Source of the DNA: Aquatica leii
Lineage: Eukaryota; Arthropoda; Insecta; Coleoptera; Lampyridae
NCBI GenBank assembly: GCA_035610365.1
Contig: CM069435.1
Span: 92,351,389 to 92,415,388 of the forward strand
DNA length: 64,000 bases
Reading direction: 5' to 3'
A program made the translations under genes and the position numbers. The notes under the pieces are model-generated. The model searched no databases. It saw only the letters and a program-made list of their open reading frames with translations, and had not been told where the DNA came from. Below are positions 1-10,770 of the stretch, one piece after another. Each line of letters opens with the position of its first letter. Positions within the stretch are counted from its first letter, which is position 1.

Positions 1-310
1 ACAGGCTATCTTGCGAGGAATGTCATAAGAAACGAGTTTCAGCGACATTGTGAGACAAATCTAAAATTGACACGTTGTATCTAGAGACGGAGTAAAAGCT
101 GACACAAACAATTTTCTATCAGTGCAATCATGGCAAAGACCAATCGCCAGACATCAGGTTTGAATCTTTTGAATTGTGCATCTACTATCGACGATTTGTA
201 TCTGCAGTTGCCATTATTGTCAGGTATTTGATCAAACTGATAAAACAAACAGCAGAATTCAGATGGCATAAACACTGCGAAAAACCTTGCATCCAAAAAC
301 ATCAGGTAAT
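1..310 (+). pseudogene. Ty3/gypsy RT/RNase H relic, left arm
   Basis: Read on the plus strand through stops and frame changes, the DNA encodes the connection between reverse transcriptase and RNase H of a Ty3/gypsy Pol. About 180-300 gives YYRRFVSA followed by a stretch ending in EFRWHKHCEK. This corresponds to the family pattern YYRRF...L..L.K....F.W...C. Upstream (about 20-80) the residues FQRHCETNLKLT resemble the RT region before the thumb. The open frame on the opposite strand at 81-302 is a shadow of this. The fragment is decayed and non-functional. No LTR was found. Confidence rests on the match to the longer copy in the right arm. Confidence 0.7.
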
Positions 311-911
311 CTGACTATAAGTACAATTTTTTATAAAGCACATGGTTGATGAATGGAATTCCAAGCGGTTGTGATAATAAGATAATACTGAATTGAAACT
401 ATTCCTCGGCAGGAAAGCTAAAGATCGACTACCCTTGGTAAAAAATTAGAAACATCAAAGCATACTAGACGAAATGTAACTCCTTGAAAATAGACGGTTT
501 TATAAAAAAAATTCAAAAAGTGTGGAGGGTACAGAGTACAGACAGCAATTAGTAGTACAAAAAAAACGTGCAATGCTTTATTAGGTAAACTGTAAAAAAA
601 AATTCTTAAAATGATGCCGTAAAAGAACAGCCTGTGCGCCAAAAAATGGTTCAAGAAAAAACTCACAGCACTAAAAAAATATTATAGCATAGAAATACTT
701 TTAGAGAGAATAGCAATTGGCATTTTAGAGTCGTTCCCAAAATTTGATTCAAAAAACAAAAACATCTAAGGCAAGGAGCAATTTTGAGTTTGACCTGTTA
801 TAAAAAGTTTGTCTACTGTTGATAAGAAACCCAGAACTCTTCAACACCAAAAAAGTGCAGTTAAAAGATTGTAGACATATAACGCAACCAATCAAAAATC
901 ATCATTTAGGC

Positions 912-1023
912 CAGTGTTTCCCAACGTTTTTTTAGACTATTTTAACTTTTAAAAATTGTTTTGTTCCCTTAAAGTCGTGCCGAGTTCATTTTTAAATTGC
1001 CCCCTTCAACTATTAAATTTCCC
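912..1023 (-). mobile_element. Truncated copy of hAT-like MITE
   Basis: It begins with CAGTGTTTCCCAACG preceded by the octamer atttaggc. It is the reverse complement of the complete 195-bp MITE at 3029-3223, but about 45 bp are missing internally and the distal end is lost. Its truncation point coincides with the inner end of the inverted-duplication arm. Confidence 0.75.
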
Positions 1024-3028
1024 CTGTATATAATAATAACTTACTAAATTAATTTACATAACACTTTAGGTTTGGGTTCTAAAGTTTTGCTTGAATAATA
1101 ACTGTGAACAAACATCTGCCAGAGTTTCCGTCAAATCATTTAAATTCCAATCTATTGATTTGGTTTCTGGTTCTGTTTTTAATTACGTTTATTTGAACCT
1201 GATTTTGCACAACGTTGTTATACTAACACTATACAGAAACGGTCAACTTGTAGTAATTTTAGCTTACCTCTAGGTCCAATATGTCATTAAAGCGCTGCTA
1301 AATTTATTCATAAGAAAGTTCCTTTTTTTAGTCACACTACGTCTCTGTGACCACCGTTTTGCGCCTTGACATTACAACTGGTCATGTTTTTTATAAGTTT
1401 GCTGAAATAAAGTTTCTTCAGCAATACTTGTTTTAAGTCTTTGGTCAAATTGAAGGTCGCATGTATATTGTATTTCGGGACCTTACGTTTTTGTCAATAC
1501 TTGAATTACGTATGCAGATACGGACGTACTTTTAGGAAAAATTGTTTCTAGCATTAATTCTAAAGTCTTATCTCTAGATAAGGCATAGCCTCCTTATGGT
1601 TTATACATTTAAGTTTACTTTGGTTTTGTTTCTACAAACTTTCGGGACACGAGCACATTTTTATGATTTTTCAATCTCTTTAAAGTGCTACTTATAGATC
1701 TCTTATATGCTTTTTTGATAGCGTAACCATATTTTTGACAAACAGTTTTGTATTGTTTTTAATTTTTAGTCTTTTTAGCTCTGTTAAAAAGTTTACATGT
1801 TTGTTTCTTTAGAGAAGAAAAGACTCACGGTTGCGTATTCCATCAAAGGGTCTCTCATCCTAATTCTTTTTACTTTTCACGAGCAACTACTTTTGTAAGC
1901 ATCTCTAATAGATTCCTTGATGATATCATCAGTTCTATTTCCACAAAAACTAAAAGTATTGAATGACATTTGTTCAGTCTTTGCTTAAGTCTTTCTCTAA
2001 GGATTTTAATTTGAATTTTATGTACATGCTACTGTCTTATTTCTATGCACACTTGTGGTGTGCGGATTGTTATGTCGATTATTTTCTTTCTTGCCTTTGG
2101 AATAAAATACATTTTCAGTTGTTTTCAGTTCTTCTCTAAACCATATAGTGTGTAATGAAGTCGTAGCAAAGTACGAGTTATATTTCGTGGTGCTTACAGA
2201 ATTGCACCAATTCTACAATCTTACGTGGTTATTCTGGTTGATCATATAGTATTTTAAATCCAATATAAGGTTTTGTATCATCTTTCCTATTTTTGTATTT
2301 GCTTTGCTATTATTGGGTCACTTCTGGCGCGTTTCCACATCTGTAGTAAATGATTAACAATCTTTGCTTATATGCAGATTCTTTGATGCTTATCTCATAA
2401 GCTACTAAGCTTTTTGTTAATCCTCCCCTCCCCCAAAGTCTTCGGACTCTGTATACTCAACGTCAACAACATTATCAACATTGTTTATTCTTACATAGAT
2501 TCTGTAAGGCAGCTAAAGCTTGTTTATAGTAATGTAGATTTTTCTGTAAGACCGTGAAGGCACTTGCTAGGATGTTTTCTCTGTTGACGTCGTTTAATAC
2601 TCACTTTTTTTCTATCTCATACGCTTAAAAAAGACTCTGGAAAGATTTTAGTAAAGTCTGCAGTGAAGGCTCTGTATTTTTTTCTACGAAATTTTACTCA
2701 CAACGATGCTTTTATTAAATTTTTTTCTAATTTACAACACTTGAGGTTTTTATAAAAAGCTCTAGATTTAAGCATTTTAGCAATTTTCCCTATTTCACGA
2801 TGGGTTTTAGAACCCAAACGATGACTATTTAGTTTTAGAAAGTCCTTCGATTTTAAGTTACACCTGGCTAGAGTTTTTCTAAGGTTTGCATTGCTCATTA
2901 GTTAGTAGACTATATAATACCCCTCCAGAAAATCTGTAAGCAGATTCTTCTTTGCTTCATTTCTCTAGAGCTTAAACCAGATCAGTTTTAATAAAACTAA
3001 TCTGTGTTTTTCCAACGTTGGCCTAGAT
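1024..3028. other. Spacer between inverted arms; no gene recognised
   Basis: About 2 kb of AT-rich sequence with only short open frames (longest about 66 codons, at 2698-2898 on the minus strand, lysine-rich and unrecognised). Positions 1040-1215 are related to 8145-8345 in the opposite orientation. I see no coding gene here. It may be further decayed retroelement sequence. Confidence 0.5.
1040..1215 (+). repeat. Dispersed repeat, copy 1
   Basis: About 75% identical by eye to the reverse complement of 8145-8345. Both copies can be read as a related peptide containing KSFK and SIDLVSG, suggesting decayed coding sequence from an unidentified element. The copies lie on opposite strands about 7 kb apart. 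Confidence 0.55.
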
Positions 3029-3223
3029 CAGTGTTTTCCAACGTGGGGCCTACGCCTTATAGGGGGGAAATTTGATAGTTAAAAGGGGCAACTTAAAAAT
3101 GGACTCGGCACGACTTTAAGGGAACAAAACAATTTTTAAAGATTAAAAATTATATATGGAGGGCATAAACGTTTTAGAAATGTTAAGGTGGAGCATAGTC
3201 TAAAAAAACGTTGGGAAACACTG
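3029..3223 (+). mobile_element. hAT-like MITE, 195 bp, complete
   Basis: The ends are CAGTGTTTTCCAACG and its inverted partner CGTTGGGAAACACTG, the typical CAGTGTTTCCCAA start of hAT-type termini. Flanking octamers gcctagat (3021-3028) and gcctaaat (3224-3231) differ at one base and fit the 8-bp hAT target duplication. There is no coding capacity. Confidence 0.8.
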
Positions 3224-4135
3224 GCCTAAATGATGATTTTTGATTGGTTGCGTTATATGTCTACAATATTTTAACTGCACTTTTTTGGTGTTGAAGAGTT
3301 CTGGGTTTCTTATCAACAGTAGACAAACTTTTTATAACAGGTCAAACTCAAAATTGCTCCTTGGCTTAGATGTTGTTGTTTTTTAAATCAAATTCTCGGA
3401 ACGACTCTAAAATGCCAATTGCTATTCTCTCTAAAAGTCTTTCTATGCTATATTATTTTTTTAGTGCTGTGAGTTTTTTTCCTGAACTATTTTTTGACGC
3501 AGTTCTTTTACGGCATCATTTTATGAATTTTTTTTTACAATTTACCCAATAAAACATTGCACTTTTCTTTTAAGTGTCCTAATGCAGCATCGTGCAAATG
3601 CTGCAACACTTTTGACATTAGTTTTTTTGTACTACTAATTGCTGTCTGTACTCTATGCCCTCCACACTTTTTAAATTTTTTTTTATAAAACCGTTTATTT
3701 TCAAGGAGTTACATTTCGTCTAGTATGCTTTGATGTTTCTAACTTCTTACCAAGGGTCGTCGATCTTTAGCTTTTCTGCTGAGGAATAGTTTTAATTCAG
3801 TATTATCTTATGCTCACAACCGTTTGAAATTACCTGATTGTTTTTAAATGCAAGGTTTTTGGCAGTTTTTATGCCATCTGAATTCTGCTGTTTGTTTTAT
3901 CAGTTTGATCAAATACCTGACAATAATGGCAATTGCAGATACAAATCGTCGATAGTAGATGCTCAATTCAAGGGATTCAAACCTGATGTCTGTCGATTGG
4001 TCTTTGCCATGATTGCACTGATCAAAAATTATTTGTGTTAGCTTTTACTCCGTCTCTAGGTACAACGTGTCAATTTTAGATTTGCCTCACAAAGTCGCTG
4101 AAACTCGTTTCTTATGACATTCCTCGTAAGATAGC
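3055..4135. repeat. Right arm of ~1-kb inverted duplication
   Basis: Reverse complement of 1-1023. The pairing of arms can be followed from the MITE at 3055-3223, past the poly-T tracts around 3470-3690, to the segment around 4080-4133 that mirrors bases 1-60. Beyond 4135 the sequence continues as gypsy Pol with no partner in the window because the left arm runs off the edge. Confidence 0.85.
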
Positions 4136-4530
4136 ATCCATAAAATGCTTGCAAGGTCATTATGAAAGTTAAACAGTGAACTGCCACAAACCAGTTCTGA
4201 TTGTAAACGCTGTCTTTTCACAGTTCTTTTGGTTCAAATTTTAGTAACCACTCTTCAAATTCAACGTAGAGAACCACTGCTATCCTAAAAAAAGTATCTA
4301 GGTTGTCGCTAATTTTAGGTAAAACGTAACTCTCCTTTTTGGGCACTTTGTTAAGCTGTCTGTAACCTACGCAATATCTTGTTGATCTATATTCCTTTTT
4401 TACCAGTGCTACGAGAAACGCTTACGGATTATTTGAAAGTTCACTCACACCTTGTCTTCTAATTTTGTCAAAAAAATCGGCGTAGATCTTCTCGTGCCGG
4501 TTTAGCGTTTCTGGTATTGATTTTGCGCTT
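3838..4530 (-). pseudogene. Ty3/gypsy reverse transcriptase relic
   Basis: On the minus strand about 4500-4270 reads through one stop as an RT fingers/palm N-terminus: a start like RHEKIYADFFDKIRRQGVSE, then LVKKEYRSTRYC, then GYRQLNKVPKKESYVLPKIS. This matches the Ty3/gypsy pattern (LVKK.....RFCVDYR.LN..T.KD.YPLP.I...L). Further on, 4135-3840 encodes the RT/RNase H connection (YYRRFVSA...EFRWHKNCQK). The catalytic palm with YxDD between them is not recognisable. PLE copy 1 (4664-5814) lies immediately upstream on the same strand and may have inserted into this element. Clearly non-functional. Confidence 0.8.
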
Positions 4531-4760
4531 CATCATGTCGTCTCTTCTTTGAAATCACTTTTCAGCGCAAACATAGCTTAAAACTGCTGAATCAACACAG
4601 TAACTTTGACCAGTTGATCATGGCCGAGGTTTTGGCATTTAAAAGTGAGTATGTCTAATATATACAAATAAATATTTTTGGGTTTTGAAGCGCGTTCCAT
4701 ATTTACACTTTTCACGAAATTCATAAAACTTAGAAAGCTTACAAACTTTGAAAAATTTAC

Positions 4761-4807
4761 AGTATTTAACGTTTCGACAGTATGTCGCTGTCTTCTTCAG
4801 GAAAAAC
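4761..4807 (-). ncRNA. Hammerhead-like ribozyme motif in PLE copy 1
   Basis: On the minus strand the order is CTGAAGA, a 5-bp stem GACAG/CTGTC with a CGACATA loop, then GAAACGTT. This fits the hammerhead core CUGANGA - stem II - GAAA, with the minimal palindromic ACGU stem III described for PLE hammerheads, which act as dimers. Stem I pairing is poor, so this copy may be inactive. No cleavage evidence is available from sequence alone. Confidence 0.55.
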
Positions 4808-4839
4808 GAAAACTGAAGGTATATGATTCTGACAAGTCT

Positions 4840-5770
4840 TTATATTACGCCGTTCGGGTCAGTAGTTCGTGACGGTTTCGATTCATTAGTCATGCGGAAC
4901 ATGTTTTTCCATATTGGCGCTAGATCGATTCCATTATCCCTATTAAAATTGTCGTACTTTTGGATTTCGATGGCTTCCTTGTATAGTCTAGGCCAGAAGT
5001 TTTGGGATTTAGTGACCAGTGTCTAAGCAATGTTCCGCAACAGCAGATCTTGTGTTATGATTTTTTGTATCCGCCTTATGTTCTTTTAATCTAGTAGCTA
5101 TGTTGCGCCCCGTTTGTCCTATGTAAGCCAGTCCACACGAACAAGGGATGTGGTAGACCCCTGGTTCGTCGAGTAGTGCTTTTGTTTCCTTTGATTTTGA
5201 GAAATTGGCGGCTATTTTATTTGTTGCAGTGAAGGTCACTTTGATGTTTCTCCCTCTAAGTATCCTGGCTATTTTATCCGTGCAGCCCTTTATGTAAGGA
5301 AGGAAGAAAGTTGCCACGGGGTTTTCCTTCTTTGGTTTTTCCTGTGTTTGTTAATTGCTTGATATATGTCTCCTTTTTTGAAACCGTTTTTTATTAGGGC
5401 GTTCGTTAGGTGACCTAGCTCGGTTTTTAACATGTTCGGTTCACTGATCGCCTTGGCCCTGTGTACTAAAGTTTTTAGAACTGAAAACTTCTGAGCTGGA
5501 TGATGATGTGATTCGGCGTTGAAGTATCTGTCAGTATGTGTCGGTTTTCTATATACTTGATGCCCCAATCTGTTGTTCATCTTTCGAGTGACCAGTATCT
5601 CCAAGAACGGAATGCTTCTGTTTGTTTCTTTTTCTATGGTGAATTTGATGTTGGTATCTAACTGGTTGATGTGATCCAGAAAGTTGTGTAGTGTTTCTGC
5701 TTCATGAGACCAAATTACAAATGTATCGTCCACATAACGTAGCCAGCATTTTATGAATTTCGTGAAAAGT
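4840..5770 (-). pseudogene. PLE RT C-terminus + GIY-YIG endonuclease
   Basis: The translation starts right at the RT catalytic motif (CWLRYVDDTFVIW) and continues through the PLE thumb (RKPTHTDRYFN, SHHHPAQK). It then shifts frame near 5300 into ATFFLPYIKGCTDKI, the linker, and the GIY-YIG nuclease GVYHIPCSCGLAYIGQTGR...RLKEH...AVAEH. A second frame change near 5010 leads to EIQKYDNFNRDNGIDL and a stop at 4840-4842. The reverse transcriptase fingers and most of the palm are absent. Two frameshifts make it inactive. PLEs use the RT for target-primed integration and the nuclease to nick DNA. Confidence 0.85.
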
Positions 5771-5814
5771 GTAAATATGGAACGCGGTTCAAACCCCAAA
5801 AATATTTATTTGTT

Positions 5815-6430
5815 AAAAAATCAAGGCCGCAAAAGCCTCAAAAATAATACTAATATATACAGTTTGAAATACTAGCGTACATTGGTCTACCACGGCCTTC
5901 GTTTCAGCGTCGAGTTGACATCACAATTCTGGCAACAAGTTTTTCACCTGTACCAGTGTTTTGCTAATCAGTAGTACTTTTTCAACCAAATAGTTTTCCA
6001 TTAGTTCAATGATGCAAATGTAGCTTTTTCGGAAATATTTATAAGGCGTGCCATTACTACATTATGAGTTCTTCCACAAGTGTCCCGTTGACGATGTAAT
6101 GCAAAAAGTAACCTTTGTTGCATGACTACATAGGAACTTTCATCTTTTTTTATCAACTCGTTTTAGGTTTTTAGACGCTCTTCTTGTTTTCTTTTTAGGC
6201 TTAGTACAATCGTCGTACGTGGCCTATTTCGCCACAGTTTGAAGTCGTCACTCTTTCTTCACGAAGCATTTGTCGCACTATTTCTATAGTGTTTTTTTGT
6301 GTTTTTTGTTTTTCAAAATCTTTATTTGTAAACGAATTCGCTAAACACGTAATAATAAAATGATTTAAAATTAAGTAAAAGGAAAGTACCATTGCCCGAT
6401 TCAAAATTCCAAATTATTTCAACCACGTGC
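5815..6430 (-). pseudogene. Possible gypsy gag/protease relic
   Basis: The minus strand around 6200-6270 encodes SNCGEIGHVRRLY, which resembles a CCHC zinc knuckle (CxxCxxxxHxxxxC) with the first and last cysteines replaced. This would be upstream of the RT relic at 3838-4530 on the same strand, in the order expected for one gypsy element split by PLE copy 1. No further domain is convincing, so this is weak. Confidence 0.3.
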
Positions 6431-6945
6431 AGCAGAAATCCAAAAAAAAATTGATCGAGAACTGGTATAAGAAGATGTATCTCCACTTGAGTATCAAAAA
6501 TACACAGCCCGTGGCGCGCTTGCTACCATCCCCGTGCCAAAAATTTTGTTAAAATATGAGTGGTGACTAACGACACGTAATAAATGTTTAAACAAATTTT
6601 TTTGTATTTTCGTTTATTTATTCAATATTTGTATTCATTTATTAATAAACAAATCAAAATCACTTCGAATATTCTAAAAGTTCAAGAATGTCGTTATATC
6701 AAAAAAGAAAAATTAGTTGCATTAAATGATAGATACTACAGAACTCCACCTTGAAACATCTTCTGCTGTCATCGTTTGAGGAAATCTTAAGTACGCAGCT
6801 ATATATTACAGGTGCAATTATGTGTAGATTACTATAAGTAATTAACGGCAGTTTTTTAAATTTTTTGTAAGTTTAAAAATATATTTGGTTTAATTTTTAA
6901 CTTCTAAAGCTTTCAGAACAGTCGTCATCTAGCAGAAATCACATC
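6431..6945. other. AT-rich intergenic sequence
   Basis: No open frame, repeat or RNA gene recognised. Confidence 0.5.
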
Positions 6946-7674
6946 CCCAAGTACCAATTGTACGTAACAGTTACGTTTATTTTTGGTGTAGTTTCGTAAT
7001 TTACGTAATAACTCCAAAATGACACTTAACTGTCACGTACAGTTTATTCCCAAACTACCACGTAACATTTTTTACGTGTCCGGTACGTAACAATTACGTA
7101 GTTTAAAAATAAAAGTTAGTAATTAAAATTACAGTTAACAATGTGTGATTAACATAGAAAATACATTCGGTAGTTAAAATTAACTTATGCGTTACTTAAA
7201 AACATAATAAAAATGTACGTGATAGATAGGTGTTTTTTTACCAATTTAACACGTAACTTTTAAATACTCAGTAACTGCACCAGTGAATTAACACATGAGT
7301 TTAATAAAGTGACAAATAATATATGAAAGTTAATGGCTATAACAGTGTAACCTCTACAATGCACACTTAAATGTGGACACTCATTTTTAATGGTTATAAT
7401 CCACACTCGCCACAGTTATCGGCGATGATTTACTGCTCGTAGGCGCTGATATTATTATTTGTTTGAGCCTATCAGAGCGTCTTTAGCAAAATGTCCAGAC
7501 CCTGTGTATCAATTAGTTTGATACACATACGTACATAATAAGTAAATGTATTACGTAAAATGCACGTAAATTTAGACGTAAATGATATGTGATATTTTAC
7601 GTAAATTGACTGTGACATTTGCACGTGTTTGGTACGTAAAATGTACGTACTTATTACGTACGTTGCTACATGGG
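6946..7674. mobile_element. ACGTA-rich MITE-like element
   Basis: The ends are imperfect inverted repeats (CCCAAGTACCAATTGTACGT against the complement of the right end, CCCATGTAGCAACGTACGT). The interior is unusually rich in ACGTA: about 15 occurrences in 730 bp, concentrated in the first and last 200 bp. There is no coding capacity and no clear target duplication, so the superfamily is unassigned. Confidence 0.6.
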
Positions 7675-8144
7675 TCCGTTTAAAAAATTTTATTCGAGAA
7701 AATGAATACTAACCACAAGGTTTTCTGACGGGTTTCGTTTAGTTGCATTCTACCAAAGTGAAAACGTGGTTTTGTTTTGTCAACTATTGAGAATCAAAGA
7801 GACTATGATAATGCTTTTTTATCTTCAGTTTAATTCTGTTTTGTGTCATGCATAGTCGCAAAATACGATCAACCAAACTAGTATTGCTAGACCCCAGGAA
7901 GTTGACAAAAAAGCTAGACCAAGACCAGGAGTAACATCAAGACGTAAAACGGTGGGTTTTAATCGGGTGATAGCGCAACTAAATAATTTCCAAAAACGAA
8001 CGTTGTGAAAACTGCAAAAAAACAGAAAAGTTCTTATGCATAAATCTTGCAACGCTTCAATGACGTCGCATCATGTGTCAGGAGACCATCCAGGCGCAAG
8101 CCATAATTAGTACACGTTGACCATTTAGCCGAGTATGCCGATAA
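7675..8144. other. Intergenic, nothing recognised
   Basis: Contains a 68-codon minus-strand frame (7846-8052) without recognisable motifs. Confidence 0.4.
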
Positions 8145-8345
8145 TAACAACGTTGACTAAGACTAGGTACAAACAAACGTCATTAAAAAATGAACCAGAA
8201 ACCAAATCAATAGAGTAGAGTTTAAACGATTTAACGAGAACTCTGGAAGATGTTTGTCTGCAGTTGTTATTCAAGGCGAACGTTAGGCATATTTTGCAAG
8301 TTGTGACTACACAAATCGACACCTAAAGTGATATGTAAATTAATT
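8145..8345 (-). repeat. Dispersed repeat, copy 2
   Basis: Inverted relative of 1040-1215. Both can be translated to a peptide with KSFK and SIDLVSG. The parent element is unidentified. Confidence 0.55.
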
Positions 8346-8506
8346 AGTGAGTTATTGTGTTACTAATTGATTAGTTATAGTATTCTTAATTCGTTGTGTT
8401 TTGCGTTTTAGTTATAGTAAACTAAGGAATTTACATAAATTATTATTGATTTAAATCAATTAAATTAAAACGCAGCGTTTTATTAAATTTATTTAACAAA
8501 GACATG

Positions 8507-10235
8507 TTATGGTTTTAGTATTAAGTCCTTGTTAAAATCTCTTCCGTAAATTGCAAAAGTCATTAGACGATTTTGAGGTTGTTTGAGAGTAAACGTCTTT
8601 TCAATCGTTGTGTTTAAGGTTCTACTGGTCCAGTCAAAATCTTCTACCGGAAGAGGTTTTATATTACTTAAGAGAGAGTTAGGGTACTGAAACTTTTGAT
8701 CGTCGTTTTCAAATTGTGCTTTTATTTGAATATGTTTGAACGTAACTGGCCAGGAGACGTCGTCGTAGTTTGGAAACCTAAAAGTATCATATTTGTAAAT
8801 TTATTTTAAAAAAAGTAAATATGTTACCTTCTACTACAAGAGCGTAAGTTTTGGTTCAAGCATGCAACCACACCACAAACATCAACGCCCATATCATAAT
8901 AATATGCGAATAATACACCACTATAAACCACCATATGATAAACGTAGTACTTTTTTGTTGTTTTATTGTTCCATTGTAACGACATTTTGAAATTACAACA
9001 GAAGCCGTTGTGACAAACCGTCTCATTTATTTTTCGTTCTCCAAATTGAATAACTTTTGAGGTATATTCTAAAATTATCGAACGTTTACAATGCAAAGAC
9101 TGTACGTATGAACCTTACTAGTTAAATCGTCTGGCAATAAGACAAACCCATCCATTTGTTTAGCCTTTTTATCAATTTCTTGAGTAGTTTCTCTGACTTG
9201 TGCTATCAATTGCGGGACCGTAGCCACAAACTCTTGGGATCGTGTATTCCCTAATATACCAGATACTAGACTACCTTTTCTTCCTAGGTGTATGCCAGAA
9301 CCTCCACTACCAATTTTAGGGTCATTAGCACCTGCTGCTAAAACTGTTGCATTAACAGCGTAATACCATTGACGCTGGATCTGCAAACTAGTCACAAACG
9401 GCAACTGCGAAAACCACATAGTCGGAAAAATTATATTAGTGACTTGATGTTTATAAACTAAGTCAAGCGCTGGTTTCTTAAACCATATGTCGAAACAAGT
9501 AAAAGAAGCAAATTTTTCACCGAAGTCTGTATCGAAGATGACTATTTCAGGAGTCGCAGTTCGATTCATAAAGGGTTCGGCGAATAAGTGGTACTTTCGG
9601 TATCTAAAACAAAATGTTGGTTTATTAATCGTGATGTTTAACCACTCACTTGGAGACGACGGAACCATTTCTGTCAAGCACGACGTTTGCGTTGTAAATG
9701 TTCCAACCGTCTTCAGCACATTTAGTCGACTTGCAACGTTCTCGTTCGCTTAAGTTTATTACTAAATAGGTTTTACTTTTTTGAGCGGCACACGCTAAGC
9801 GTGTTAAGAATGTTGTGTTTTCTGTGGTGCATAGTGATTCCGTACTGTTGCTAATTTCTACGGTGAACGGTAACTCATCACGATGATTTACAATCACCGA
9901 GTTCCACTTTAAAGTTGCTTCGGGAAATATTACAATATCTGGTTTCTAATTAAAATTCAAAAAAATTATTTTGCATGAACAAACGCGATCGACTTACCGG
10001 TTTTTTCTTTATTATTTTATCCAAAATCTTTAAATAGCCATCGATGTTACTTTTGAGCCTTTCTTCAGGTTCTAAATCTTTTGCCTGGTCAGGATAAAAT
10101 TCTACGACTGCTGCGGTGTATTCCGTTTTAATAGTTTTTATCTGAATATAAACTGGTTAGAAAAACATTTATAGAAACAAATACGGTTACCCATAAAGAA
10201 ATAAAAATTAAGAACAGAACGTAGAATCTTGCCAT
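8507..10235 (-). CDS. Vanin-like (pantetheinase/biotinidase family) protein
   Basis: A five-exon minus-strand gene: 10235-10191, 10141-9998, 9945-9650, 9603-8828, 8777-8507, all with GT-AG introns of 46-56 nt. Exon 1 encodes a signal peptide (MARFYVLFLIFISLW). The nitrilase-like core follows, with the expected E-K-C triad: Glu72 in IVIFPEATL, Lys165 in KYRKYHLF, Cys198 in FTCFDIWF. The vanin-type C-terminal domain ends YGRDFNKDLILKP at the stop 8507-8509. Family members hydrolyse pantetheine or biotin amides, usually secreted or GPI-anchored. About 510 residues, close to the usual 500-550. Anomaly: the summed exons are 1532 nt, so one base is missing. The frame changes near 9075-9105, after SKVHTYS. 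This is either a real lesion or a consensus error. Confidence 0.88.
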
Positions 10236-10770
10236 CGTTACCCAACAAAATATGTACGCTCGATTACGACGTGATTAAGATGCATTCTGCATCGAAGGAA
10301 TTATTTATATCATTATCAAAAATACTTTATCTTTCAATTGTTGTAAAAACGCTATCACGAACTTAAGAATTACGAGCGTAATGACAGCACAAGAAAATAT
10401 AAAGCACTAGAGTTGGATTTGTTGTATGCAAAAGAAGTACCACATTGTGATATATTCTATACATATTTAAATATTCAATTCTTTAAAAAGCTCTAGATCA
10501 TAGAGTAATAAAAATTTGCTGTATCATCATTATCAAAACTTAAAAAAAAACGTTGTCATCATGATGTTTTAAAATTATTGTCAGAAGTATGATATATTTG
10601 CTTATAATTCAAAAACAAGATTATCGTAATTATTCAAGGTCATTGATATGTATTTTTGATTCGCTTTACTGATCACTTTCTATGATTGCTTGATAAAAAT
10701 CTCCTATCGTTTACTAAAAGAAGAACAGAGCACGTTTGACAGAAGAGTTGAAAGACCACATTAGGAAAAA
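10236..10770. other. Upstream of vanin-like gene; no other gene seen
   Basis: AT-rich. Presumably holds the promoter of the minus-strand vanin-like gene, but no convincing TATA or initiator was picked out. Confidence 0.4.

Larger units (their letters stand above)
1..1023. repeat. Left arm of ~1-kb inverted duplication
   Basis: This stretch is the reverse complement, at roughly 90% identity by eye, of about 3055-4135. The match starts at base 1, so the arm probably continues outside the window. It contains a decayed Ty3/gypsy fragment (1-310) and a truncated hAT-like MITE (912-1023). The MITE edge and its flanking octamer (atttaggc at 904-911; gcctaaat at 3224-3231) are the same in both arms, so the MITE was in place before the arms were duplicated. 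I see no functional gene between 310 and 911. Confidence 0.85.
4664..5814 (-). mobile_element. Penelope-like element, copy 1 (5'-truncated)
   Basis: A minus-strand PLE bounded by short inverted repeats: 4664-4727 and 5751-5814 are reverse complements (acaaataaatatttttggg at the tips). Its 3' part (4664-4840) carries a hammerhead-like motif. The coding region contains only the C-terminal RT and the GIY-YIG nuclease. Inverted terminal repeats plus 5' truncation are typical of PLEs. The family differs from copies 2 and 3 in sequence. Confidence 0.85.

Noticed and set aside
81..302. 73-codon minus-strand ORF and its twin at 3838-4041
   Set aside because: Shadows of the decayed gypsy RT/RNase H coding strand in the inverted arms.
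2698..2898. 66-codon Lys-rich minus-strand ORF
   Set aside because: No motif, no splice or regulatory context; not supportable as a gene.
9100..9123. 19-nt GT-AG segment that would repair the vanin frame as an intron
   Set aside because: Far too short to be spliced; a one-base indel is the simpler explanation.
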